Source: Luteibacter aegosomaticola
Lineage (GTDB): Bacteria; Pseudomonadota; Gammaproteobacteria; Xanthomonadales; Rhodanobacteraceae
Direction: 5' to 3'
DNA: 64,000 nucleotides
Assembly: GCF_023078475.1 (NCBI RefSeq)
Contig: NZ_CP095741.1
Coordinates: 4,216,001 to 4,280,000 of the forward strand
Shown here: positions 34,208-42,656 of the stretch, in pieces
How positions within the stretch are numbered: the first letter of the stretch is position 1
Layout of the letters: each line of letters starts with the position of its first letter
Notes under the pieces: generated by a model
What the model was told of the DNA's origin: nothing
Database searches by the model: none
What the model saw: the letters and a program-made list of their open reading frames with translations, nothing else
Program-made: the position numbers and the translations under genes

Positions 34208-34645
34208 ATGGACATTCAAACGATTCGACGTCACAACCTCGGCCACGTCCTTAGCGCCTTTGAGATGGCAGGAATCTCATGCGCCCCTGAGCAGGCGTAC
34301 GCCCTTGCCAACATTGTCACGCCCCACAAGCTCGTCAAGATGCTTCTGGCCAGCCACATCGACACGTTGGTGGCGCGCGGAGTTGAATGCGCCACTGGCC
34401 TCCCGAAGGGATGGATGGACGAAATTCATCTGGTGCCGGACTTTGTTCCCATACGCGAGAACTACCGGTTGAGTTCCACTGCCCAGCCTTCCGAATGGCC
34501 GGCACCGATGACGGAAAGCAAGGACGCCATGGAAACCCATCTCGCCTGCGAGAGCGCGATGTGGGAATCACGAATGCCGGGCGGCGTCCTGTCGGACAAG
34601 GGAATGCCTTCGCAGGACTCGCGACAAACACCGCCGCCTGCATAA
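34208..34645 (+). CDS. Phage-repressor-like HTH protein
   Basis: About 146 residues. The first 70 (MDIQTIRRHNLGHVLSAFEM to CATGLPKGWMDE) resemble the N-terminal HTH of Cro/CI-like repressors ending in the GLPxGWxD motif, but the second helix is diverged. The rest is low-complexity and polar. The start is uncertain; ATGs at 34124 and 34175 are also in frame, none with a good ribosome site. It may be a phage-derived remnant. Confidence 0.45.
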   Translation: MDIQTIRRHNLGHVLSAFEMAGISCAPEQAYALANIVTPHKLVKMLLASHIDTLVARGVECATGLPKGWMDEIHLVPDFVPIRENYRLSSTAQPSEWPAPMTESKDAMETHLACESAMWESRMPGGVLSDKGMPSQDSRQTPPPA

Positions 34646-34666
34646 GCAGGATGACGCACAACGGAC

Positions 34667-34697
34667 GGCACCCCCGGCGAACCCCGCCGAGGGTGCC
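34667..34697. terminator. Bidirectional terminator-like hairpin
   Basis: GGCACCC...GGGTGCC with an inner CGGCG/CGCCG pairing forms a 12-bp stem between the convergent genes ending at 34645 and 34716. There is no T run. Confidence 0.65.
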
Positions 34698-34715
34698 ACG
34701 ACCAACTAACCCAAC

Positions 34716-35456
34716 TCAGGCGTTGGTACCACCATCCACCGTCAGGTTAGTACCGGTGATGTAACCGGCTTCCGGGCCGGCGACGAAGGCCACCAGTGCG
34801 GCGACATCATCGACATGGCCATAGCGCTTCAGGGCGGTGTTCGCGATCTGCGGCGCGGCCCACTCGTCGTTCGCCGGGTTCAGGTCGGTGCCGATCGGGC
34901 CGGGCTGCACGTTGTTGACCGTGATGCCACGCGGGCCGAGCTCGCGGGAGAGGCCCTGGGTGAACATCTTCACCGCGCCCTTGGTCGCTGCGTACGCTGC
35001 GAGTCCGGGCGTGCCCATCCGCTCGCCGACACACGAGCCGATGTTGATGACACGGCCGCCATCGGGGATGTGCTTCAGCGCAGCCTGCGTCGCGATGAAC
35101 ACGCCGCGCAGGTTGATGTCGACCACGCGATCCATCTCCTCGAGGGTAGCGTCGACAAACGGCTTCGGAATGGCGGTGCCTGCGTTGTTCACCAGGATAT
35201 CGAGGCCACCGAAGGTGCTGACGGTCTTCTCGATAGCCGCCGCAACGGCCTGAGGATCGGCGGCATCCGCCTGGATGGCGATGGCCTTGCCGCCGGCCTG
35301 CTCGATCGCCTTGACGACCTGTGCAGCCGCTTCGACGCCCCGGGTGTAGGTGATGGCGATGTTCGCCCCATCGGCCGCCAGGCGGCGGGCGATGCCCGCA
35401 CCGATGCCACGGGAGGCGCCTGTGACGAACGCGGTCTTGTTGCTGAGGTTGCTCAT
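34716..35456 (-). CDS. SDR family oxidoreductase
   Basis: 246-residue classical SDR: TGASRGIGAGIA, NNAGTAIP, IGSCVGERM with the catalytic Ser, AYAATKGAV (Tyr-x3-Lys), and NNVQPGPIGTD. It is close to 3-oxoacyl-ACP reductase-like proteins. GGAG seven bases upstream fixes the ATG at 35456. It is divergent from a LysR regulator at 35567, which probably controls it. Confidence 0.92.
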   Translation of the reverse strand: MSNLSNKTAFVTGASRGIGAGIARRLAADGANIAITYTRGVEAAAQVVKAIEQAGGKAIAIQADAADPQAVAAAIEKTVSTFGGLDILVNNAGTAIPKPFVDATLEEMDRVVDINLRGVFIATQAALKHIPDGGRVINIGSCVGERMGTPGLAAYAATKGAVKMFTQGLSRELGPRGITVNNVQPGPIGTDLNPANDEWAAPQIANTALKRYGHVDDVAALVAFVAGPEAGYITGTNLTVDGGTNA

Positions 35457-35566
35457 GGGATGCTCCAAAGGTAGGGGGTAGCTGGGAATGGCGAGAAGTT
35501 ACGCCTTGACTTCCCGCCTGAAAAAGACTTCTTTGGTACCCCGGCCATGCCTCGGAAGCATCCCCC

Positions 35567-36508
35567 ATGGAACTTCGCCACCTCCGGTACTTCATCGCTG
35601 TCGCGGAGGAAGGCAGCCTTACCGTCGCCGCCGAGCAACGGCTACATACCTCGCAACCCTCCCTCAGCCGGCAGCTGCGTGATCTTGAATACGAGGTCGG
35701 CGCCACGCTCCTGACACGCACCACGCGGGGCGTCGAACTCACACCCGCCGGCAAGGCTTTCCTGGACCACGCACGCCTCGCGATCAGCCAGGCGAAGGAA
35801 GCGGTCGAAGCGGCGCGCCGTGCCGTACGCCCGGCGCGTGAGACGTTCTCTGTTGGCTTTCTCACGGGTCAGGAAGCCGACTGGCTTCCCAACGTCACGC
35901 GCGTGCTCCGCGATCACCTCCCGTCGATCGAGTTCAAGGTGGTCAGCCTCTACTCGCCCGATGTCGGTGATGCCTTGCAGAGTGGCGAGATCGACCTCGG
36001 CTTCTCGCGCATCGAGCCGCGCCCGGATGTTACTTACCGCGTCATCGCCAAAGAACCCCTCGTCGCGATACTGCCGAGCAGCCACCCGCTGGCGACGAAT
36101 AAAGAGGTCGATCCCCGTGACCTCACGGGCGAGACGTTCATTGGCTTCTCGGATATCCCGCACGTACTGCGCGATGTCGTCGACGCGTATCTGCGCAAGC
36201 GCCATGTGCACCTGACGCCGAGCCACCATATCGATAACTTCGCGGTCGGCATCTCGCTGGTTGCTTCGACGGGCGGTGTCGCGTTATTACCCGCCTATGT
36301 GGAACCGCTCCTGCCATGGTCGGTGGTAAGCCGCCCGCTCGTGGGTGATGCACCAACCATCGACCTTGCCGTCGGCTATCGGGAAGACAACCCGTCGCCC
36401 GTGCTGAAGAGCTTCCTGGCGTGTATCGATCAGGTTAAGGCTGCGGGGCCTGCGGGGCAGCGGTCTGGGAGTGCGGTGCCTTTGAAGGCGGCTCGGCGGA
36501 AGAAGTAG
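35567..36508 (+). CDS. LysR family transcriptional regulator
   Basis: 313 residues. The N-terminal HTH reads MELRHLRYFIAVAEEGSLTV and on to HTSQPSLSRQLRDLEYEVGA, the pattern of HcaR/BenM/CatM-like members. The effector domain (about 90-295) has VGFLTGQEADWLP and DIGLGFSRI-type elements. It is divergent from the SDR gene. The effector is unknown, perhaps aromatic. Confidence 0.92.
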   Translation: MELRHLRYFIAVAEEGSLTVAAEQRLHTSQPSLSRQLRDLEYEVGATLLTRTTRGVELTPAGKAFLDHARLAISQAKEAVEAARRAVRPARETFSVGFLTGQEADWLPNVTRVLRDHLPSIEFKVVSLYSPDVGDALQSGEIDLGFSRIEPRPDVTYRVIAKEPLVAILPSSHPLATNKEVDPRDLTGETFIGFSDIPHVLRDVVDAYLRKRHVHLTPSHHIDNFAVGISLVASTGGVALLPAYVEPLLPWSVVSRPLVGDAPTIDLAVGYREDNPSPVLKSFLACIDQVKAAGPAGQRSGSAVPLKAARRKK

Positions 36509-36633
36509 GAACGCCTCAAGGGGTTTCTCCACCCTCGCACGCCGTCATAACGCCGAACTGCAACGCTTCTCACCTCATAGGCTAGATCAGCGCTCACAAC
36601 GCGCGCTATCTGTCTTAAATAGAGGCTACGCAC

Positions 36634-36801
36634 ATGGACCACGGCGACACCGTCCTAACCATCCTAAAAATTGCCCGAGAGTGCATTTCGATCGTGGCAG
36701 AGCTCGTTCGCATGGGAGGCACTTTCCGGGGCGCGCCACATAAAAGCACTAACGAGTGCAGCGCGCTCGTGAGCCTCATCTCGCCACCGGGCTCTCAATA
36801 G
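36634..36801 (+). CDS. Small ORF, 55 residues
   Basis: ATG 36634 has AGAGG eight bases upstream and opens a 55-codon frame. The product begins with an amphipathic hydrophobic helix (VLTILKIARECISIVAELV). It overlaps the 3' end of the convergent gene by 26 bp. No family; it may be a real microprotein or chance. Confidence 0.35.
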   Translation: MDHGDTVLTILKIARECISIVAELVRMGGTFRGAPHKSTNECSALVSLISPPGSQ

Positions 36802-37279
36802 CCCGCCTCAACAGGGACAACCCCGCCTTGCAGACACCCACGAGCACGTCGGCCTCTTCCTGCGACCACGCAGGAACGTAGTGCTCGCCCGGCGGCGTCA
36901 TGGTCGGGAGGTTGTTACCCCAGAAAATCTTGTCGTAGACGGCATTGGCGCCGCGCGGCTCGAGCAGCTTGCAAGAGAACGTGGCCGCGATATCGACGAA
37001 AAGGTTCCACGCATTGAGCATCATGATGCAGTCGATCGCTTCCGCATCTCGCTGCGCGGTCCACGCGGCCACGGCATCCAAGTCATAAGACACGGTGAAA
37101 TCGAGCGGCCAGCTAATGCCCTCCGTCGCCCCGAACGCAAGCAACTCGGCTTCACTGGCAAACGTCACCATCTCACCCGAAGCGCCAACGACCACGCCGT
37201 CCGGCTCGTCGGCGTACCACAAGAAATGCCGGTCATGACCATCGAGGCGGAAGGTGCAGGCAGTGTATTCACGTTCCAT
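36776..37279 (-). CDS. Hypothetical protein, immunity-like
   Basis: 167 residues, acidic and soluble. The N-terminus is MEREYTACTFRLDGHDRHFL and there is a helical C-terminal half (WSQEEADVLVGVCKAGLSLL). GAGAGG seven bases upstream supports ATG 37279; the longer frame to 37363 is unlikely. The first codons and leader are duplicated at 43965-44021, showing that a second copy existed. Size and behaviour suit an immunity protein; no family name. Confidence 0.6.
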   Translation of the reverse strand: MEREYTACTFRLDGHDRHFLWYADEPDGVVVGASGEMVTFASEAELLAFGATEGISWPLDFTVSYDLDAVAAWTAQRDAEAIDCIMMLNAWNLFVDIAATFSCKLLEPRGANAVYDKIFWGNNLPTMTPPGEHYVPAWSQEEADVLVGVCKAGLSLLRRAIESPVAR

Positions 37280-37388
37280 CGAAATCCCTCTCAACCGCGC
37301 CATGCTCCAACGTTCGCGCGATGCACGAAGAACAGATTGCTTCCGACTTCGTGAACAAAACACGCGCCTGATCTGCTAGGTTTCTCTC

Positions 37389-37640
37389 GTCACCAGCGCA
37401 ACCACGAAGCTACGGCGCTGGTGACCACCGCACTCTTGCGGTGAGAGTCGCGAGCCAGAGGTGTTAGAGCACCCCTGACCCGCTAACCACAAGCAACTGT
37501 CTAGAGGTTGATTATGGCTACCCCCGATCATACGGCACTCCCTCGCCCTCCGAATCCCCTTGGTGGCACCTCGCCGTTACACGGACCGCCTGCCTGATCT
37601 GCAGGCACGGTTGACGAACCGCGGCGCGGTCCGTTTTTGA
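37389..37640 (+). other. Structured RNA-like leader with tandem hairpins, micro-ORF and terminator
   Basis: There is no ordinary gene between 37280 and 37807. The segment has an 11-bp stem GTCACCAGCGC/GCGCTGGTGAC (37389-37399/37415-37425), an adjacent 7-bp stem CACCGCA/TGCGGTG (37426-37443), and a C-rich stretch with GTTAG/CTAAC pairing. A 27-codon Pro-rich ORF (37514-37597) follows AGAGG. It closes with nested stems ACGGACCGC/GCGGTCCGT and TGCCTG/CAGGCA ending in T5 (37581-37638), an intrinsic terminator. It may be a small RNA or leader peptide upstream of the 37808 gene. Confidence 0.55.
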
Positions 37641-37807
37641 GGTAATTCTTGATCGGATGAGGCAGGCATCACGCCTGGTGCACCTCAACGCCGGCCCTTT
37701 GCCGCATCCACTTCGTCAACCAAGCCATCCGTCACCCGGACACGGGTGGCCGGCGAACCCGCGAGCCTATGGTCCGTGGGCGATCCACGACTGAAGGGGC
37801 AACACGC

Positions 37808-38062
37808 ATGACTACCGACGAACAACCATCGAGCGTCCACGATCTTCTGAACGACGCCACGCAATGGCTTCAATATGCCCGTGGTGTCACGGCCACCCTG
37901 GCCGACCTGATTCACGAGGCTGACGGCGTCGATTGCAGGCAGCTTTCGCTGACGCTGGAGGCTATCGCCGCCATGACGTCGCATGGGACAAGGCAATTGG
38001 GTGAGGCCAGAGCCCAGATGAGTTGGGAGGCGGCGATGGAAAACGTGCCTGTCCGGAGCTAA
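37808..38062 (+). CDS. Small hypothetical protein (DUF3077/DUF6124-like)
   Basis: 84 residues forming two to three helices (DLLNDATQWLQYARGVTATL and RQLSLTLEAIAAMTSHGTRQ). The pattern resembles small Pseudomonas DUF3077/DUF6124 proteins; the match is by general resemblance. AAGGGG eight bases upstream supports the ATG at 37808. It lies after the structured leader. Confidence 0.55.
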   Translation: MTTDEQPSSVHDLLNDATQWLQYARGVTATLADLIHEADGVDCRQLSLTLEAIAAMTSHGTRQLGEARAQMSWEAAMENVPVRS

Positions 38063-38235
38063 TCGGATGGCCAAAAGGAGCGAGACGAAGACTGGGCCTG
38101 CCGCCTCCATCCGCCCGCTCACCACGCAACTCACAAAATCGGCAACAACCCCGCCGGCGCGGCCGGGGCCCCACATCGTCAACCCGCCCCCAACATGGCA
38201 CGATGCAGACGTCGACCATGCAGGGGAGCAGGGAC

Positions 38236-39746
38236 ATGGCATCGGTGATGCGCTACGCAGGCTATGGGGCCTCGCTTCTTGCGGTTCCGCTCATCGCGAC
38301 CGCGGTGCCGGCGATCGCGGGCCACGACCTCCCCGAGCTGCCGTACTACCTCATGCTGGTAGCGGCAGCCCTCGCCAGCGTGATCGCCCTGGCACTCATG
38401 AGGTCGCCGGCTTACGACCGGCGCATGATGCTTTGCCTCGCACTTGGCCTCGGCTGCTGGGCCGCAGGCATGGCGAATGGCATTGCCAATTCCGGTACCG
38501 ACGAGAACGCGATCATCGACTACGTCATCTTTGTCGCCTACGGCTTACCCCTTTTGTATGCCGCCGTGGCAAACCCCGATGAGCCGACCACGACATCACG
38601 ACGCATCATCGATGCCATCCTTCTCGTACTGCTAGTGCTTCTCTGCTACCTGGGTGTCGAGAATCTCCAGGATGGTCACGGGCTGCTTCGTGCCGAGTAT
38701 GTGGGTTCGGTGGCCACGGCTTTCGATGTCGAGAACATCTTCCTTTTCGTCGTCTTCCTCATCCGAACGCTGGCCTGTGAGAACGACCGCGACTATCGGT
38801 TCTTTCGCATCACGACCCTCTTCCTTGGCGTGTATGCGATCGCCGCAGCGCTCCATAATCACGACAGTCTCTATCCTTCCGCCATTGTTCTTCAGCGCCT
38901 GACCGACTCGCTTCCCGCTATCGCCTTTGTGCTTCTGGCGAGCCTCTTACTCGCAGAACGCCACCCCGGCCCCGTCCGCAGACCTCACTATCGCTGGGCG
39001 CGCATGGTCGTCGCAGGTTACGCGCCAGGCGTTTTGCTTTCGGCCATCTTCGCGTTGAGCATCGGCATCCGGCAGGCCGAGAGCACGGTCGGCAATATCG
39101 CTCTCGCCCTGGCCATGCTGATCTACGTCATTCGCGTGGCGCAGACCCAATTTTTTGGTTCGTGGCTGCCCGCGACAGCCTCAAGGAGGCGCTATCGGCC
39201 GTCGAGCGCATGGCGCTCCTGGACGAACTCACCGGCGTGCCGAACCGCCGTGCGTTCGATCGGGCCCTCGCCGCCCGAATGGGCGACGCCCAGCGAGAGG
39301 GCCGGCCACTCAGCACGCTGATGATCGATATCGATCTGTTCAAGACGTTCAACGACACGCTGGGCCACCCCGAGGGCGATGTCGCGCTAACCGCGGTCGC
39401 CCGCCTTCTGGCCGGCGCCCTGCGTCGTCCCGCTGACTTCATTGCCAGGTACGGCGGCGAGGAGTTTGTCGTTCTTCTACCCAACACGCCCGGGGAAGGT
39501 GCGGAGGTGGTCGCACGCCGCATGACGCGAGCCGTACACGACGCCGCCCTTGCCTTTGAGCATGGGATCGACCGCCGGGTCACCGTGAGCATTGGCATGG
39601 CATCGGCCGTCACATCGACGGGAGCCGACCTCCTCCGCCAGGCGGACCTCGCCCTCTACCTCGCTAAACGCGCCGGACGAAACGGTTACGCGTCTTTTGT
39701 GGATGATGGTGCGGCACATGCCCAGATGCAGGTCGGAACGACGTAG
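38236..39746 (+). pseudogene. Membrane-bound diguanylate cyclase (GGDEF) split by a frameshift
   Basis: The first frame (38236 to about 39156) encodes about nine TM helices. The second frame (from about 39157 to 39746) encodes a full GGDEF domain with DELTGVPNRRAFDRAL, the active GGEEF motif and an RPAD inhibitory I-site five residues before it. The frames meet at a run of six T (39151-39156): one more T, or a -1 ribosomal shift there, gives a continuous QFFWFVAARD junction. As sequenced, translation in the first frame ends at 39321 after a nonsense tail. It would make c-di-GMP if restored. GGGGAG supports ATG 38236. Confidence 0.8.
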
Positions 39747-39836
39747 CTTCCAGATGCGCGTGCTGAATGCCACCTGGAGCGCGTTGATGCACGCAGGGCC
39801 TTGATACGGCACGAGGTGCCGGGCAACGCTTCAGAC

Positions 39837-40196
39837 CTAGTAAGCACCGTAGCACTTCCACCCCTCAGTATTGGCCCTATACACGCACTGGTTTGTCCCG
39901 GTACCGGTATAGGAGAACGAGAGCTCATAGCCATTGGCGACCTGTCGATACGCAAACGGCGTTGCCTTTTTATCCGGCATGGTAGCTGCCAGCCTGTCTC
40001 CGGCAATGAACGTTGGGACTAGCATATCCAACGAAGCTGGATAGACGGCATTCGCCTGGTGGTATGCCTCGAGCGCCTTGATCACCGGTGCAGCAGCCGC
40101 GTAGCCGCTCTTTGCCTTGGCACCCTCTCCAGGCGCGGCACAGGCGGACAACAAGGCGAACCCAGCTAAAAGAAGGACATTTTTCGCAGCATTCAT
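39837..40196 (-). CDS. Small lipoprotein with pseudopilin-like domain
   Basis: 119 residues. The lipobox is LLSAC, followed by an Ala-rich helix (AAAAPVIKALEAYHQANAVYP, 21 residues in all) and the short beta part FAYRQVANGYELSFSYTGTG with a Cys pair. The helix-plus-YPASLDML pattern resembles GspG-type pseudopilin C-domains. It is probably attached to a membrane in the periplasm. The start may also be GTG 40205. Confidence 0.65.
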   Translation of the reverse strand: MNAAKNVLLLAGFALLSACAAPGEGAKAKSGYAAAAPVIKALEAYHQANAVYPASLDMLVPTFIAGDRLAATMPDKKATPFAYRQVANGYELSFSYTGTGTNQCVYRANTEGWKCYGAY

Positions 40197-40232
40197 TGAT
40201 TGCACTCGTACGAAGTGGCCGATTGAACCTAG

Positions 40233-40433
40233 TCAGCTAGTAGCAAGGGTCACGATCTTCGTCAGAAGCGGGCTAGATAGCTCGACGTATTCCAGCTGGC
40301 GTAAGGCAAAGTCTGCGACCACTTCGATGGGTAACCTATCCGAGTGCCCGGGAACATGCACGAGGCCGTGGTAGATCACGCCCCAATCGACAAGCCCTTC
40401 GGCTTCAAGCCTTGCGTAAGCCGCATCGATCAT
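40233..40433 (-). CDS. Small hypothetical protein downstream of TetR gene
   Basis: 66 residues. Its ATG overlaps the TGA of the TetR gene (ATGA), implying co-translation. The sequence is soluble, with HGLVHVPGHSDRLPIEVVAD. It is not recognised and could be a remnant of a larger gene. Confidence 0.4.
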   Translation of the reverse strand: MIDAAYARLEAEGLVDWGVIYHGLVHVPGHSDRLPIEVVADFALRQLEYVELSSPLLTKIVTLATS

Positions 40434-41026
40434 GACGATGATCGCCCTGCCGTTGCCCTCACCTTCTTAGCCGGCACCGCCATCGCCTCAACCGCAGCAA
40501 ACGCCTGCTGAAACCGCTCATCCAACGAGACCGCCGGATCTTTAAACCACTCCCCCAAAGCATGCGCAGCAATAGCCATGCCCGTAGCCGCGGCCAAGCC
40601 CGCAAGCGAACCATCAACGCCTCTCGCACGCAAAGCTTCCGCCATCGTCTGCGTCACCGCCGCCGTCTTCGTCAGCTGACGCTCGCGCAACGCCGGTGTC
40701 TGTGCGATCACCGTCTGCGCTGGCTCGGACAGCGGGCGGTTTTCTTCGAACAACGGAACGATGGCCTGGAATGCGCTGAGCACGACCCGGAGGGGGCCGA
40801 GGTTGTCTGGGGCGTTAGCGATCGCTTCGCCGAGTTGCGCGTGTAAGTCGGCTTCATCGAAGAGCACGTCGCGCTTGTCCGGGAAGTGGCGGAAGAAGGT
40901 GCGCTCGGTGACGCCGGCACGGGCGGCGATCTCCGCCGCCGTCGTGGCATCGAATCCCTTTTCCAGGAAGAGCTCCACGGCTACTTCCTGCATGTGTCGC
41001 CGCGCCTTGTCTCGATCTCTGGCCAT
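40430..41026 (-). CDS. TetR family transcriptional regulator
   Basis: 198 residues. The HTH is VELFLEKGFDATTAAEIAAR, then AGVTERTFFRHFPDKRDVLF (residues 17-57), followed by a helical ligand domain. It is divergent from the oxidoreductase at 41114. Two GTCAGT-n-ACTGAC palindromes in the gap are its likely operators. Confidence 0.92.
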   Translation of the reverse strand: MARDRDKARRHMQEVAVELFLEKGFDATTAAEIAARAGVTERTFFRHFPDKRDVLFDEADLHAQLGEAIANAPDNLGPLRVVLSAFQAIVPLFEENRPLSEPAQTVIAQTPALRERQLTKTAAVTQTMAEALRARGVDGSLAGLAAATGMAIAAHALGEWFKDPAVSLDERFQQAFAAVEAMAVPAKKVRATAGRSSS

Positions 41027-41043
41027 GCCTGGTGCTCGCTATT

Positions 41044-41083
41044 GTCAGTTACTGACATTAAGGATATGGTGTCAGTCACTGAC
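41044..41083. promoter_or_regulatory. Two TetR operator palindromes
   Basis: GTCAGTTACTGAC (41044-41056) and GTCAGTCACTGAC (41071-41083) differ only at the centre base and are 27 bp apart, in the divergent TetR/oxidoreductase gap. Confidence 0.8.
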
Positions 41084-41113
41084 TTTATCCGATCACCCCG
41101 CCTGGAGCACCCC

Positions 41114-42094
41114 ATGACCGATGCAACGATGCGTTCGCTTCGCTTCCACGCGCACGGCGAGCCTGCCGATGTCCTGAGCCTCGACCAGGTGTCCGTCCCC
41201 ACGCCGGGCCCCGGCCACGTGGCGGTCCGGGTCCACGCCTGTGGCTTGAACCCCGCCGACTGGGCGCTTTGCCGGGGGCTGCCTTCCCGCGAATTGCCCT
41301 GTGGCGTTGGCCTGGATGTCTCGGGGACGGTCGTCGCACTCGGCGAAGGCGTCGTCGGTGTAGCCGTGGGCGATGCCGTGTTCGGGCCGGCTGAATTCAG
41401 GGCCTACCCGACGGCGGGGGCCGCTGATGTCGCCATCCTCTACCACTGGAATGCCCTACCCACCGGGCTCTCGCATACCGATGCCTCCGCCCTGCCCATG
41501 GCGGTAGAGACCGCCGCGCGATACCTCACCTGGTCAGGTGCCAAAGCGGGACAGACCCTGCTCGTGAATGGCGCCGGCGCGATGGTTGGCTACGCACTCG
41601 TCCAGATGGCGCTGCTCCAGGGCATCCGGGTGATCGCCACGGCCGGAAACACGTTCGCCGATCGCCTGCGTGCGCTGGGAGCTACCGTGGTCGCGCATGG
41701 TGTAGGCATGAAGGAGCGCGTTCGAGCGGTTGGCAGCACACCACCGGATGTCGTCGTCGATGTCGCGCCAGTGAATCTTCAACCCGGGACGGTGGGCGTA
41801 CTGCCTGAGCTCGTCGAGATCGCTGGCGGTGATGCCTCACGGGTGATCACCGCCGCCGACTTCGAAGGCGCAGCCAAAGCTGGTGTACGCACCGGAGCCG
41901 AGAACGTCCAGGCAGACGGTGGCTTTCGGCTTCGCTGGGATGTGTTGGGGCATTACGCCGAGCTCGCCGCTGTGGGGCGTTTTCACATTCCTGTGGCGCG
42001 TACGTTCGCGCTTGAGGATTGGCGGGAGGCTTTGGAGATTAGTCTTGCTGGGAAGGCCCGGGGGAAGCTGGTGCTTTTGCCGGGGAGTCGTTGA
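41114..42094 (+). CDS. NADP-dependent oxidoreductase (zinc-independent quinone reductase type)
   Basis: 326-residue medium-chain reductase: GroES-like N-terminus (VRVHACGLNPADWALCRG, GLDVSGTVVALGEGV) and a cofactor-binding segment LLVNGAGAMVGYALVQMALL (the AxGxxG turn is GAGAMVG). There are no zinc cysteines. GGAG seven bases upstream supports ATG 41114. Expression is probably controlled by the divergent TetR through the two palindromes. Confidence 0.87.
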   Translation: MTDATMRSLRFHAHGEPADVLSLDQVSVPTPGPGHVAVRVHACGLNPADWALCRGLPSRELPCGVGLDVSGTVVALGEGVVGVAVGDAVFGPAEFRAYPTAGAADVAILYHWNALPTGLSHTDASALPMAVETAARYLTWSGAKAGQTLLVNGAGAMVGYALVQMALLQGIRVIATAGNTFADRLRALGATVVAHGVGMKERVRAVGSTPPDVVVDVAPVNLQPGTVGVLPELVEIAGGDASRVITAADFEGAAKAGVRTGAENVQADGGFRLRWDVLGHYAELAAVGRFHIPVARTFALEDWREALEISLAGKARGKLVLLPGSR

Positions 42095-42125
42095 TCGAGC
42101 GACCACGACCGAACAGGCCGGATCT

Positions 42126-42410
42126 CTACGATTCTTTCCCCAAGTACCACTGTTCGGTTTGGAACTCTTCCGGAATCTCGTCAACGCCAGGATCGATCCC
42201 TAGATCCTCAAGTCGCGCAAACCATTCACTACGAAGACTTGCCGGCAGTTTGTCGCCACTCCACGGACAAAACGAGATAACGACGTTACTCGTACCCCCG
42301 TCGAGTACCCGAATACCGTATTCCCGGTACTTTGGAATAAACGTGACCGGAGAGTCTTCGTCTTCGCAAGCAGCTCTCAGTGCTTCACAACAATGTGTCG
42401 GCTGGCTCAT
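42126..42410 (-). CDS. DUF6980-like small protein, possible immunity
   Basis: 94 residues beginning MSQPTHCCEALRAACEDEDS, with RVLDGGTSNVVISFCPWSGD then KLPASLRSEWFARLEDLGID. The Cys pair and CPWSGxKLP pattern are those I associate with DUF6980/immunity-like proteins. It starts just after the stop of the small membrane protein gene. A GTG at 42446 would overlap that gene. The function is not established. Confidence 0.6.
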   Translation of the reverse strand: MSQPTHCCEALRAACEDEDSPVTFIPKYREYGIRVLDGGTSNVVISFCPWSGDKLPASLRSEWFARLEDLGIDPGVDEIPEEFQTEQWYLGKES

Positions 42411-42417
42411 ATGACGA

Positions 42418-42633
42418 TCAACAGACGTGGTGATCAGGGTTGGCACACCGCATAAGCAAAAAAATTACGCCCCAGAATCCTACGAAGCCGACCACTCCAA
42501 TAATGCCGAGCCACATAAGGGTGATCAGCACGCTATCGATCGGATGCCTCTTTTGGCGCGTAGTCGCTGGCTCTTCGGCAGCCACGTTCTCAGAGGGCAA
42601 CGGTGGCGGCACCGGCCCGATTGGATCTTCCAT
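42418..42633 (-). CDS. Small single-helix membrane protein
   Basis: 71 residues. A Pro-rich N-terminus (EDPIGPVPPPLPS) precedes a hydrophobic helix (VLITLMWLGIIGVVGFVGFW) with a short Cys-containing tail. It is probably co-transcribed with the DUF6980-like gene. The family is unknown. Confidence 0.5.
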   Translation of the reverse strand: MEDPIGPVPPPLPSENVAAEEPATTRQKRHPIDSVLITLMWLGIIGVVGFVGFWGVIFLLMRCANPDHHVC

Positions 42634-42656
42634 ATTCCCCCCCTTGTAGGGAGTGG

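Noticed and set aside
34807-35865. 352-codon minus ORF over the SDR and LysR genes
   Set aside because: It lies in a shifted frame of a clear SDR gene, with very high Arg/His content typical of GC-rich shadow frames.
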